DNA from: Rathayibacter sp. VKM Ac-2754 | GTDB taxonomy: Bacteria; Actinomycetota; Actinomycetes; Actinomycetales; Microbacteriaceae | Direction: 5' to 3' | DNA: 64,000 bases | Assembly: GCF_009807095.1 (NCBI RefSeq) | Contig: NZ_WUCC01000012.1 | Coordinates: forward strand, 36,493 to 100,492 | Part shown: positions 18,094-26,495 of the stretch, piece by piece | How positions within the stretch are numbered: the stretch's first letter is position 1 | Layout: the number at the start of each line of letters is the position of its first letter | Notes under the pieces: generated by a model | Database searches by the model: none | The model's input: the letters and a program-made list of their open reading frames with translations, nothing else | Told to the model about the DNA's origin: nothing | Position numbers and translations under genes: made by a program

Positions 18094-19149
18094 ATGCCGC
18101 TGACGCCTGAGAGCAAGCCGATGAGCGCCGGGGCGGCCGAGGTCCTGCACCGCGCCGCCCGCCTCGAGGACCGCATCCACGCGTTCCGGATGGGGCGGGT
18201 GAAGCGCAAGGGCTACGTGGCCCGCGTGATCCCGTACACCGGCTACGGGACGACCGTGCAGCTGCGGGTCCTCGCCCGCGTGCTCTACACGAAGCCGACA
18301 CCGCCGGGCGCCGAAGAGGTGCGCCCCGTCGAGGGAGTCCGCGGCTGGAGGAGCTTCACGAGCGTCTTCGTGAACGGTGCGAAGGTGATCGTCGAGGTCG
18401 ACGGGCAGAGCCACGAGATCGTCGCCGACCGCGGCGGAGTCGTCGACGCCGACATCCCGATCACGCTCGACCCGGGCTGGCACACGATCACGTTCACCAC
18501 GGCGGGCGCGACTCCGGTCGAGGCTCCCGTGTTCATAGCGAGCCCCGAGGCGCGCATCGGCCTGGTCTCGGACATCGACGACACCGTGATGGTCACTGCG
18601 CTCCCCCGGCCCTTCATCGCCTTCTGGAACACCTTCGTGCTCGACGAGCACGCGCGGATGCCCACCCCGGGCATGGCGGTGTTCCTCGACCGCTTCGCGC
18701 GCCGCAACGAGGGCTCGCCCGTGGTCTACCTCTCGACCGGGGCGTGGAACGTGGCGCCGGCGCTCACGCGGTTCCTCTCACGGCACCTCTACCCCTCCGG
18801 AGCACTGCTGCTGACCGACTGGGGGCCGACGCACGACCGCTGGTTCCGCAGCGGCAAGCAGCACAAGGAGGAGAACCTCCGTCGCCTCGCGCGTGAGTTC
18901 CCCGACGTGAAATGGCTGCTCGTCGGCGACGACGGCCAGCACGACGAGGAGATCTACTCCGACTTCGCGCACGAGCACCCGGACAGGGTCGCGGCGATCG
19001 CGATCCGCCAGCTCTCGACCGGCGAGGCGGTGCTCGCGGGTGGCCGCTCGAAGGCTGCCGACCGCTCCGAGACGAGCGGCACGCCCTGGGTCTACGCGCC
19101 CGACGGTGCGGGCATCTCGGAGCAGCTGACGGAGCTCGGCGTCCTCTGA
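18094..19149 (+). CDS. App1-like HAD phosphatase (DUF2183 family)
   Basis: 351-residue protein with a C-terminal App1/DUF2183 domain. The catalytic HAD motif DIDDT is at residues 160-164, followed by FLDRFARRNEGSPVVYLSTG and a late VGDDGQHDEEIYSDF motif III/IV region. Yeast App1 is a phosphatidate phosphatase; the bacterial substrates are not established. The N-terminal half contains a beta-rich region. The start is ATG 18094; a GTG six bases earlier is also in frame. It is probably cytoplasmic, with no signal peptide. It ends at the convergent CGGCTCGCAG hairpin region. Confidence 0.85.
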   Translation: MPLTPESKPMSAGAAEVLHRAARLEDRIHAFRMGRVKRKGYVARVIPYTGYGTTVQLRVLARVLYTKPTPPGAEEVRPVEGVRGWRSFTSVFVNGAKVIVEVDGQSHEIVADRGGVVDADIPITLDPGWHTITFTTAGATPVEAPVFIASPEARIGLVSDIDDTVMVTALPRPFIAFWNTFVLDEHARMPTPGMAVFLDRFARRNEGSPVVYLSTGAWNVAPALTRFLSRHLYPSGALLLTDWGPTHDRWFRSGKQHKEENLRRLAREFPDVKWLLVGDDGQHDEEIYSDFAHEHPDRVAAIAIRQLSTGEAVLAGGRSKAADRSETSGTPWVYAPDGAGISEQLTELGVL

Positions 19150-19168
19150 CGCCGCTCCGACCCGCCTC

Positions 19169-19280
19169 CGGCTCGCAGGACCGCGTTCGGCTCGCAGGAA
19201 CACGAACTCCGGCTCGCAGAATCGCGTTCGGCTCGCAGGAATCGTCTGATTCTGCGAGCCGAACCGTATCCTGCGAGCCG
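19169..19280. repeat. CGGCTCGCAG array (four direct, two inverted copies)
   Basis: The decamer CGGCTCGCAG occurs at 19169, 19188, 19210 and 19229 (starts), spaced 19 to 22 bases, followed by the reverse complement CTGCGAGCCG at 19252 and 19271. The spacing matches about two helical turns. It lies between the convergent App1-like gene and yceI gene. Confidence 0.8.
19227..19263. terminator. Bidirectional hairpin between App1-like gene and yceI gene
   Basis: The fourth direct and first inverted decamers extend to arms of 16-17 bases (19227-19243 and 19248-19263) with one bulged G and a 4-base loop. It is suited to terminate transcription from both sides. Confidence 0.6.
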
Positions 19281-19368
19281 GAGGTGCGTCCGAGGCGGGA
19301 ACGGGCGGGGAACGACGACGCCGCCCGGCCCCGGAGGGAGCGGACGGCGTCGACGAGGACGGTGCGGA

Positions 19369-19923
19369 CTACGCCTGGTGCGCGGCCTGCAGGTCGAGGG
19401 TGATGGTGACCTTCTCGCCGATGAGCACGCCACCGGTCTCGAGGGCGGCGTTGTAGGTGAGACCGAAGTCGGTGCGGTCGATGGTCGCCTTGGCGGTCAG
19501 ACCGGCCTTGTAGTTGCCGTAGGGGTCGGAGCCGAAGCCGCCGAACTCGACCTCGAAGGTGACGGGCTTGGTGACGTCCTTGATGGTGAGCTCACCGTCG
19601 ACGAGGAAGTCGTCCTTGTTGGCGCGGACCGCGGTCGACACGAAGTGGATCTCGGGGTACTTCTCGGCCTCGAAGAAGTCGCCGGTGCGGAGGTGACCGT
19701 CGCGGTTCGGCTCGTTGGTGTTGACGGACGCGACCTCGGCGGTGGCCTCGACCTTGGAGTCGAGCGGGTTCTCACCGGTGGTGAACGTCGCGGTGAAGCG
19801 CTCGAACTTGCCCTTGACCTTGCTGATCATGAGGTGACGGACGCTGAAGCCGACCTCGCTGTGCGTGGGGTCGATGACCCAGGTGCCGGCCTTGTAACCG
19901 GGAATGGTGATCGTGTCGGTCAT
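19369..19923 (-). CDS. YceI-family protein
   Basis: 184-residue YceI domain protein, a lipocalin-like beta-barrel that binds isoprenoid or polyprenoid lipids in characterised members. Family marks include GTWVIDPTHSEVGFSVRHL at the N-terminus, FFEAEKYPEIHFVST in the middle and TDFGLTYNAALETGG near the end. No signal peptide is visible, so it is probably cytoplasmic, as in other actinobacteria. GAGGAG precedes the ATG. The upstream region is unusually AT-rich and holds an inverted repeat (19967-19986). It has its own promoter and no partner gene. Confidence 0.93.
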   Translation of the reverse strand: MTDTITIPGYKAGTWVIDPTHSEVGFSVRHLMISKVKGKFERFTATFTTGENPLDSKVEATAEVASVNTNEPNRDGHLRTGDFFEAEKYPEIHFVSTAVRANKDDFLVDGELTIKDVTKPVTFEVEFGGFGSDPYGNYKAGLTAKATIDRTDFGLTYNAALETGGVLIGEKVTITLDLQAAHQA

Positions 19924-19966
19924 GATTTCTCCTCAGGGTCGTCGTCGTGGGGAGTTCTCCCCGGTC

Positions 19967-19986
19967 CGATACATGCAATCGTATCG
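19967..19986. promoter_or_regulatory. Inverted repeat upstream of yceI (operator candidate)
   Basis: CGATAC (19967-19972) and GTATCG (19981-19986) form a perfect dyad with an 8-base spacer about 45 bases before the yceI start. Its size resembles TetR or MarR operators. There is no direct evidence of binding. Confidence 0.35.
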
Positions 19987-20088
19987 ACGATCCGAGTATT
20001 CCATGTAGCGACAACTATTTTTGTGAACTCTTCGCGAAGCGACCATGTCGTCGCTGAGGGCTCTCGCAGGTCATCCTGCCCGCCCCTC

Positions 20089-20211
20089 GCCGATCGAGTA
20101 GCCCGCGCAGCGGGCGTATCGAGATCCACGTCCTTCAGAAGGCCGGGGCAGAAGCCCCATCTGCTGAAGCGGGTGGGTCTCGATACGCCCCTGCGGGGCT
20201 ACTCGACCAAC
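20089..20211. repeat. Compound palindromic repeat, copy B
   Basis: Same architecture as copy A: arms 20089-20138 and 20164-20211 around a 25-base centre. The inner arm tips read CTTCAG and CTGAAG instead of CGTCAG and CTGACG, a paired change that keeps the stem. Inner hairpins are GCCCGC/GCGGGC and GCCCC/GGGGC. Confidence 0.85.
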
Positions 20212-20234
20212 ATGGGGGCAGCGAGCCGGGTCGG

Positions 20235-21602
20235 TCAGGTGCGCGCCGGGTTGCGGATGCCGGCGAGGGAGACTAGGCCGCCGGCGATCAGGAGGAGGGC
20301 GGTCGCGAGGGCGGCGCGCGAGAACCCGGCGGCGTCGAGCGTGTCGCCGACGATGAGCGAGGTGGCGGCGATGGCGACCAGGCCCGCGATGCGCGAGACC
20401 GCGTTGTTGACGGCGGAGCCGACTCCGCTGTGCTCGCTCGACACGGCGCCGAGGATCGTCGAGGTCAGCGGGGCGACCGTCACCGCGAGGCCCAGGCCGA
20501 ACAGCACGATGCCGGGCAGCAGCCGGGTCAGGTAGTCCCCCGGCTCGCTCGCGCCGATCATCAGGAGGAACCCGCCGCCGGCGACGAGCGGACCGACCCC
20601 CATGAAGAGGCGCGGGCCGAAGCGCGCCGACAGCGAGCCCGCGTACTGCGACAGCAGGAGCAGCAGCACGGTCGGCGGCAGCGTCGCGACACCCGCGAGG
20701 GTCGCCGAGAAGCCCAGGCCCTGCTGCAGGAAGAGCCCGAGCGCGAAGAAGCCGAACGAGAGAGCCCCGTAGATGAACGCGGTCGCGATGTTGCCCACGG
20801 TGAAGTTGCGCGTCGCGAAGAGCGACAGCGGCAGCATCGGATGCGGTGCGCGCCGCTCCCAGAGGACGAAGGCGATCAGCGCCGCCACTCCCCCGATCAG
20901 GGCGGTCAGCACGAGCGGATCCTCGAAGCCCAGCCGCTCCTGCTCGATGAGGGCGAAGACGGGGCCGCCGAGCCCGATCACTCCGAGCACCGCGCCGACG
21001 CCGTCGATCGGCACCCGCGTCCCGGAGTCGACATGACCGAGCCGGCGCAGCAGCACCAGGGTGAGCGCGATCGGGAGGATGTTCAGCGCGAAGACGTACC
21101 GCCACGAGCCGGCGTCGACCAGGAGCCCGCCGATCACGGGTCCGGTGATCGTCGCGGTGCCGGTCCAGGCCGTCCAGGCGCCGATCGTCTTCGCCTGCGC
21201 CGCGCCGCGCACCGTCGCGATGATCAGGGCGAGCGAGCTGGGGACGAGGATCGCCCCCGCCGCGCCCTGCAGCATCCGCGCGACGATCAGCACCTCGGCC
21301 GTCGGGGCGGCCGCGCACAGGAGCGATGTCGCGCCGAAGCCGATCAGCCCGATCGTCATGCTCCTGGCGCGTCCGATGCGATCGGCGAGCGATCCCGCCA
21401 CGAGGATCAGCGCGCCGAGAGTGATCAGGTAGCCGTCCACCACCCACTGCTGGGTGACGAGTCCGCCGCCGAGCTCGCGCGAGATCGCGGGCAGGGCCAC
21501 GTTGACGACAGTGCCGTCGAGGAAGGCGACGAAGGAGGCGAGGACCGCCACGACGAGGACCGCTCGACGGGCCTTCTCCGCGGGGTCGACGGCGGCGCTC
21601 AC
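20235..21602 (-). CDS. MFS multidrug efflux transporter (DHA2/EmrB-QacA type)
   Basis: 455-residue major facilitator transporter, mostly hydrophobic, with about 14 predicted helices. The N-terminal block ASFVAFLDGTVVNVALPAI (the motif D1 region of DHA2 exporters), WVVDGYLITLGALIL, and the motif A loop GSLADRIGRARS are present. It likely exports hydrophobic drugs or dyes using the proton gradient. The start is GTG 21602. It is divergent from the PBP gene and has no adjacent TetR, so no specific substrate or regulator can be proposed. Repeat copy B follows its stop. Confidence 0.88.
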   Translation of the reverse strand: MSAAVDPAEKARRAVLVVAVLASFVAFLDGTVVNVALPAISRELGGGLVTQQWVVDGYLITLGALILVAGSLADRIGRARSMTIGLIGFGATSLLCAAAPTAEVLIVARMLQGAAGAILVPSSLALIIATVRGAAQAKTIGAWTAWTGTATITGPVIGGLLVDAGSWRYVFALNILPIALTLVLLRRLGHVDSGTRVPIDGVGAVLGVIGLGGPVFALIEQERLGFEDPLVLTALIGGVAALIAFVLWERRAPHPMLPLSLFATRNFTVGNIATAFIYGALSFGFFALGLFLQQGLGFSATLAGVATLPPTVLLLLLSQYAGSLSARFGPRLFMGVGPLVAGGGFLLMIGASEPGDYLTRLLPGIVLFGLGLAVTVAPLTSTILGAVSSEHSGVGSAVNNAVSRIAGLVAIAATSLIVGDTLDAAGFSRAALATALLLIAGGLVSLAGIRNPART

Positions 21603-21680
21603 TGCGGGATCCGGCTCATCCGCTCACCGTACTCCGAGCGCCACCGGAGGGGGCGGCACCCCGGATCCAGACTCGTCGCC

Positions 21681-21686
21681 TACTCT
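21681..21686 (+). promoter_or_regulatory. -10 box of leaderless PBP transcript
   Basis: TACTCT ends seven bases before the ATG at 21694. No Shine-Dalgarno is seen, which fits a leaderless mRNA. Confidence 0.5.
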
Positions 21687-21693
21687 CGTAGCC

Positions 21694-24159
21694 ATGTCTG
21701 CGCAAGGAACCACCCGCGGCGGCATGCTCGCCCGCGTGCTCGCCGTCGCCGGAGCGAGCATCGCCGGCGGTCTGCTGATCACAGTCGGCGTCACGCCCGC
21801 CCTCGCCGTCACCGGCCTCGCCGAGAACAACCCGATCGGACTCTTCGAGACCGTCCCCGAGTACCTCGAGCTGGGCCAGCTGGCGCAGAAGACCGAGATC
21901 TACGCGAAGAACACCGACGGGTCCGACCAGCTGCTCGCCTCCTTCTACGCGCAGAACCGCGAGGAGGTGGCGTTCGACCAGGTCAGCCAGTTCGTCAAGG
22001 ACGCGGCGGTCGCCACCGAGGACCCGCGCTTCTACGACCACGGCGGAGTCGACCTGCAGGGCACGATCCGCGCGGTCCTCAGCAACGTGTTCGGCGGCGA
22101 CCTGCAGGGCGGCTCCTCGATCACGCAGCAGTACGTCAAGAACGTCCTCGTGCAGAAGGCGGAGTCGCTGAGCGACACCGACCCGGCCGCGTCCGAGGCC
22201 GCCTACGCCGAGGCGACGGCCACCACTCCCGCGCGCAAGCTCAAGGAGATGAAGCTCGCCGTCGACCTCGAGAAGAAGTACAGCAAGGACGACATCCTCC
22301 TCGGCTACCTCAACATCGCCGGCTTCGGCGGCCAGGTCTACGGGATCCAGGCGGCGGCCGAGTACTACTTCTCGACATCGGCCGCGAACCTCACTCTCGC
22401 GCAGTCGGCCAGCCTGATCGCCACCGTCAACAACCCGAACAACCTGCGCATCGACCAGCCCGAGAACATCCCCGAGAACAAGGTCCGCCGCGACTACGTC
22501 CTCGACCAGATGCTCCAGGAGGGGAAGATCACCCAGGCCGACCACGACGCCGCCGTCGCCGAGGAGGTCGTCCCGGCCATCGCGCCGACCCAGACCGGCT
22601 GCCAGACCGCCGGCAACGCCGCCTACTTCTGCGACTACGTGACCTGGGTCATCCGCAACGACCCCGCCTTCGGCGACGACGAGAACGCCCGCTTCGCGAA
22701 CTTCCAGCGCGGCGGCTACAAGATCTACACGACGCTCGACCGCGACCTGCAGGACGTCGCGACCGCGACGACGAACCAGTGGGTGCCGAAGACGCCCGTC
22801 GACGACGTCAACATCGGCAGCGCGACCGTCTCGATGGAGGTCGGCACGGGCCGGATCCTCGCGATGACGCAGAACAAGGACTACGACGCCGCCGGCTCCG
22901 TCAACGGAGAGAACTTCTCGGCGATCAACTTCAGCACGGACACCGCGTACGGCGGCTCCGCCGGGTTCCAGGTCGGCTCGACCTACAAGGTCTTCACCCT
23001 CGCGCAGTGGCTCGCCAACGGGCACACCATCTACGAGACCGTGAACGGGCGCGAGCGGACCTTCGACGACTTCCCCGCCTCGTGCGCTCCCGGAGGCGAG
23101 TGGAACGGCGAGTTCGAGGTCAACAACGACGACGGCGAGAACGGCACCTTCAGCGTGCTGCAGGGCACCATGCGCTCGATCAACACGGTCTTCGTGGCGA
23201 TGGCGCAGCAGCTCGACCTCTGCGCGATCCGCGACCAGGCGGCCGCCTTCGGGGTGAAGACCGCCTCCGGCGCCGAGCTCAGCTACTTCCCCTCGGCGAT
23301 CCTCGGCTCGGCCGACCAGATCGCGCCGCTGTCGATGGTGACGGCCTTCGCCGGCTTCGCGAACAACGGCAGCGCCTGCAGCGCGATCGCCATCGACTCG
23401 ATCACCGACTCCGCGGGCGCGGCGGTCCAGCCTCCCGTCACGACCTGCAACCAGGCGCTCTCGCCCGAGCTGACCGCCGTCGCCACCGACGCCCTGCAGG
23501 ACGTGGTGACCGGCGGGACCGCGGCCGCCTCCGATCCCGACGACGGCATCGAGCACATCGGCAAGACCGGCACGACCGACGACGCCGTGCACACCTGGAT
23601 GGACGGGGCCTCGTCCCGGGTCGCCACGGTCGTCTGGGTGGGCAACATCACGGGCGACGCCTCGATGCGCAGGGTGCTGGTCGAGAACACCGAGACCGGA
23701 CGCGACGCCTACGCCTCGAACGTGCGCCACTACATCTGGAACGCCGTGATGACACGGGCCGACGAGAAGTACGGCGGAGACGACTTCGCCGATCCCTCCA
23801 GCGCGCTGCTGAACGGCCGCCAGGTCACCGTCCCGAACGTCACCGGGCAGTCGGTCGACGCCGCGACCGAGACCCTGGAGGATCTCGGCTTCGACGTCGA
23901 GGAGGGCGCGACCGTCGACTCCGCGGCCGCCGCCGGCACCGTCGCGGGCACCGATCCGGGCGCCGGCACGACGGCGCCGCGCTACTCGAGCATCACCCTG
24001 CTCGTGAGCAACGGCTCCCAGGTCCCGGCACCGGCGACCCAGGCGCCCGCCGCGACGCCGACCGCCACCGAGACGCCGGAGGCGACTCCCGCACCGGCCG
24101 CCACGGAGACGCCCGCACCGACACCGACGCCTACGGCCACCGGGGAGGTCGAGGAGTGA
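21694..24159 (+). CDS. Class A penicillin-binding protein (transglycosylase/transpeptidase with PASTA)
   Basis: 821-residue bifunctional peptidoglycan synthase. An N-terminal membrane anchor (about 12-40) is followed by a GT51 glycosyltransferase with catalytic Glu109 in ATEDPRFYDHGGVD and the GGSSITQQYVKN block. The transpeptidase has SxxK at Ser429-Lys432 (GSTYK), SIN in RSINTVF, and KTG at 624. One PASTA domain begins at VPNVTGQSVDAATE, followed by a Pro/Thr/Ala-rich tail probably threaded through the wall. It polymerises lipid II and crosslinks stem peptides outside the membrane. The stop overlaps the NUC1 nuclease start as GTGA. Confidence 0.95.
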   Translation: MSAQGTTRGGMLARVLAVAGASIAGGLLITVGVTPALAVTGLAENNPIGLFETVPEYLELGQLAQKTEIYAKNTDGSDQLLASFYAQNREEVAFDQVSQFVKDAAVATEDPRFYDHGGVDLQGTIRAVLSNVFGGDLQGGSSITQQYVKNVLVQKAESLSDTDPAASEAAYAEATATTPARKLKEMKLAVDLEKKYSKDDILLGYLNIAGFGGQVYGIQAAAEYYFSTSAANLTLAQSASLIATVNNPNNLRIDQPENIPENKVRRDYVLDQMLQEGKITQADHDAAVAEEVVPAIAPTQTGCQTAGNAAYFCDYVTWVIRNDPAFGDDENARFANFQRGGYKIYTTLDRDLQDVATATTNQWVPKTPVDDVNIGSATVSMEVGTGRILAMTQNKDYDAAGSVNGENFSAINFSTDTAYGGSAGFQVGSTYKVFTLAQWLANGHTIYETVNGRERTFDDFPASCAPGGEWNGEFEVNNDDGENGTFSVLQGTMRSINTVFVAMAQQLDLCAIRDQAAAFGVKTASGAELSYFPSAILGSADQIAPLSMVTAFAGFANNGSACSAIAIDSITDSAGAAVQPPVTTCNQALSPELTAVATDALQDVVTGGTAAASDPDDGIEHIGKTGTTDDAVHTWMDGASSRVATVVWVGNITGDASMRRVLVENTETGRDAYASNVRHYIWNAVMTRADEKYGGDDFADPSSALLNGRQVTVPNVTGQSVDAATETLEDLGFDVEEGATVDSAAAAGTVAGTDPGAGTTAPRYSSITLLVSNGSQVPAPATQAPAATPTATETPEATPAPAATETPAPTPTPTATGEVEE

Positions 24160-24959
24160 GCGGCTTCGACGACTCCTTCCTCGGCCCCGTGGTCGGCGCG
24201 CTCCGCCCGTCCGCCGAGCGCGCGACGAGGGAGCTGCCGTACACGCACTTCGAGGTGCTGCTCGATCCCGAGCGGCGGCTGGCGCTCTCGACCGCGGTCA
24301 ACATCGACGGCGCCCGCCTGCTCGACCTCGGCCGCGGCGACGACTGGCACCTCGACGACCGCATCCCCGCCTCCGAGCAGACCGGTCCAGAGGTCTACGC
24401 CCGCAACGACTTCGACCGGGGGCACCTCGTCCGCCGGCGCGACCCCGTGTGGGGCGAGCCTGCCGAGGCGCGCGCCGCCAACGTCGACAGCTTCTGCTAC
24501 ACGAACGCGGCGCCCCAGGCGAGCGGCTTCAACCAGTCGAAGGAGCTCTGGCTCGGCCTCGAGACGCTGGTGCTCGACTACGCGCAGACCTGGCGGACCC
24601 GCCTCGACGTCTTCACCGGGCCGGTCCTCGCCGACGGCGATCCCGTGTACCGGGGCGTCGGGATCCCCCGCCGCTTCTGGAAGATCGCTGCGTGGAGCCC
24701 CGACGGCGAGACCACCGCGACGAGCGCCTACCTGCTCGATCAGACCGAGCTCGTCGAGGGGATCACGCGCGAGGGACTCGTCCCGCTCGGCGGCTTCAAG
24801 ACGTTCCAGGTCGCCGTGTCGCTGATCGGCGAGCTGACCGGGCTCGACGTCGGCGTGCTCGCTGCTGCCGACGTCCTGAGCACCGAGGGACTCCGGCCGT
24901 CGGCCCTGCGCGAGCTGACGACCGCCGAGGACGTCGCGGCGGGGCTCGGCGCCCGCTGA
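24156..24959 (+). CDS. DNA/RNA non-specific endonuclease (NUC1 family), no signal peptide
   Basis: 267-residue beta-beta-alpha metal nuclease of the NUC1/EndoG family, which cuts DNA and RNA with Mg2+. The catalytic DRGH motif is at 87-90 (general base His90), followed by NAAPQASGFNQSKELW with the metal-ligand Asn and the Glu region. Most bacterial relatives are secreted or EndoG-like; here no signal peptide or membrane helix is visible. The GTG start overlaps the PBP stop as GTGA, so it is translationally coupled. How a cytoplasmic form is restrained is unclear, since no inhibitor (NuiA-like) gene is adjacent. Confidence 0.88.
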   Translation: MSGFDDSFLGPVVGALRPSAERATRELPYTHFEVLLDPERRLALSTAVNIDGARLLDLGRGDDWHLDDRIPASEQTGPEVYARNDFDRGHLVRRRDPVWGEPAEARAANVDSFCYTNAAPQASGFNQSKELWLGLETLVLDYAQTWRTRLDVFTGPVLADGDPVYRGVGIPRRFWKIAAWSPDGETTATSAYLLDQTELVEGITREGLVPLGGFKTFQVAVSLIGELTGLDVGVLAAADVLSTEGLRPSALRELTTAEDVAAGLGAR

Positions 24960-24986
24960 GCGACTCCGACGGTCCAGGATGGGGGC

Positions 24987-25829
24987 ATGAGCTCTCCCGT
25001 CCTCGTCGAGATCGTCTCCGGTGCCGCCGAGCTGCGTGATCCGGAGGCGGGACTCGTGCGGGTGGACGAGCCCGGCTACCTCCGCGGCGACGGGGTCTTC
25101 GAGACTCTCGCGGTGATCCACGGCCGTCCTCACGGGCTCGAGGAGCACCTCGGCCGGCTCCGGGCCTCGGCGGACGCGATCGCACTCCGCCTCCCCGACG
25201 ACGACGCCTGGACCGCCGCGGTGGAGCTCGCCCTCGCCGAGCACGACGCGGCCGACGACCTCTCGGTGCGGCTCGTCGCCGGGTACCGCGAGGCGGACGG
25301 CGCCCGGTGCACCGTCCGCGTCGAGCCGACACCCGATGCGAGCGCGCTGCGAGCGGGCGGAGTCGCGGTGGCGGTCCTCGATCGCGGCTACGCCCGCGGA
25401 GCGACCGACGCCGCGCCGTGGCTGCTCGGCGGGGTGAAGAGCACCTCGGGCGCCGTGACGCGTGCCGCCCTGCGCGAGGCTCGCCTCCGCGGGGCGGACG
25501 ACGTGGTCTGGCGCACCAGCGACGGCTGGCTGCTCGAGGGCGCGACGTCGAGCCTCGTGCTGCTGCTCGACGGCGTGCTGACGACGCCGGTCGCGGGCCG
25601 CGGGATCCTCGACGGGACGACCGTCTCGCGGATCCTGGCGCTCGGCGGCGACCACGGCCTCGACTCCGCTCGCCGTGAGCTGCCGGTGGCGGCGCTGGCC
25701 AGGGCGGACGCCGCCTGGCTCGTCTCCAGCACGCGCCGGGCCGTGCCGATCCGCGCCGTCGACGGCGAACCTCTGGAGATCCACCGCGACCTCACCGCCG
25801 CCTTCGAGGAGGGCCTCCTCGCCGGCTGA
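24987..25829 (+). CDS. Aminodeoxychorismate lyase-like aminotransferase class IV
   Basis: 280-residue fold-type IV PLP enzyme. YLRGDGVFETLAVIHGRP near the N-terminus is the PabC/DAAT family pattern; the PLP lysine is in LLGGVKSTSG, and the TSSLVL block with AGRGILDGTTVSRIL follows. The best guess is 4-amino-4-deoxychorismate lyase for folate synthesis; branched-chain or D-amino-acid transaminase activity cannot be excluded. It is the second class IV enzyme in the window (the other is next to pabB). It follows the nuclease by 27 bases and ends at a hairpin shared with the convergent cofC. Confidence 0.82.
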   Translation: MSSPVLVEIVSGAAELRDPEAGLVRVDEPGYLRGDGVFETLAVIHGRPHGLEEHLGRLRASADAIALRLPDDDAWTAAVELALAEHDAADDLSVRLVAGYREADGARCTVRVEPTPDASALRAGGVAVAVLDRGYARGATDAAPWLLGGVKSTSGAVTRAALREARLRGADDVVWRTSDGWLLEGATSSLVLLLDGVLTTPVAGRGILDGTTVSRILALGGDHGLDSARRELPVAALARADAAWLVSSTRRAVPIRAVDGEPLEIHRDLTAAFEEGLLAG

Positions 25830-25880
25830 CGCGAGCGTCCGACCCGGGTGAGGGTAGGGGGGAGCCCCGGACCCGCGTCA
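25827..25880. terminator. Possible bidirectional hairpin overlapping two stop codons
   Basis: TGACGCG (25827-25833) and CGCGTCA (25874-25880) are complementary. Each contains the stop codon of one of the two convergent genes. The 40-base loop makes the call weak. Confidence 0.35.
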
Positions 25881-26495
25881 GGCCGCGGCGGCGAGGGCGC
25901 GGGCGGTGCGCGGGCCGACGCCGGCCGCCTCCGCGTCGCGCAGGTCGTCGAGGGTGTCGACGTCGAGGCGCAGCGTGGAGGCGCGCGGCACGTCGACGGC
26001 GGTGCAGCCGGCCACGAGGTGGCGCGCGAACGAGTCGAGGCCGAAGGCGGACTCGATCAGCGCCGACGGCGCGAGGAGGAGGGCCGTCGTCCCCGTGCCG
26101 GCGCGGTCGGGCACGACCGCCGGGAGCCTCACCGCCGCACGCAGCGCGCGATCGAGATCGACGGGCACCAGCGCTGGGAGGTCGCCGGTCAGCGCGACCA
26201 CGGGCGCCTCCGGCCGCTCCCGCAGAGCGTGCGCGACTCCGGCAGTGACGGCGCTGTTCAGGGTGCCGGGATCGGCGAGCACGACGAGGGCGGGATCGGC
26301 GGCGAGCGCGAGCGCGGCCGCCTCCGCGTCGGAGGTGACCAGGATCAGGGTCGCGACGTCCTGCGCTGCCCTGGCGGCCGCGAGCGTGTCGAGGAGGAAC
26401 GCCTCGGCCAGCACCGCGCGCGCCTCGAGGTCGAGCCGCGTCTTCGACGAGCCGCGGCCCTTGAAGACGACGACGGCGCTCCAGCCGACGCTCAT
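25878..26495 (-). CDS. cofC: 2-phospho-L-lactate/phosphoenolpyruvate guanylyltransferase
   Basis: 205-residue nucleotidyltransferase of coenzyme F420 synthesis (CofC, also FbiD). It joins GTP to 2-phospholactate, or in actinobacteria phosphoenolpyruvate, to make the activated side-chain donor. The fold shows an N-terminal [13 protein letters not shown] loop, ALTGDLPAL with the metal-binding Asp, and a C-terminal block, [14 protein letters not shown]. The ATG overlaps the cofE stop as ATGA, so the two are coupled. The partner transferase (CofD/FbiA) is not in this window. The exact substrate cannot be decided from sequence. Confidence 0.9.
   Translation of the reverse strand: MSVGWSAVVVFKGRGSSKTRLDLEARAVLAEAFLLDTLAAARAAQDVATLILVTSDAEAAALALAADPALVVLADPGTLNSAVTAGVAHALRERPEAPVVALTGDLPALVPVDLDRALRAAVRLPAVVPDRAGTGTTALLLAPSALIESAFGLDSFARHLVAGCTAVDVPRASTLRLDVDTLDDLRDAEAAGVGPRTARALAAAA

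Larger units (their letters stand above)
19924..20234. other. yceI promoter region and palindromic repeat B
   Basis: No gene is supported. Bases 19960-20040 are AT-richer than the surroundings and probably hold the yceI promoter; 20089-20211 is compound palindrome copy B. Confidence 0.55.

Noticed and set aside
19169..19280. CRISPR-like array
   Set aside because: Repeats are only 10 bases, spacers about 10, some copies are inverted, and no cas genes are near.
20430..24959. 1509-residue open frame across the MFS and PBP genes
   Set aside because: Shadow frame by composition; only its end (24156-24959) is the NUC1 nuclease.
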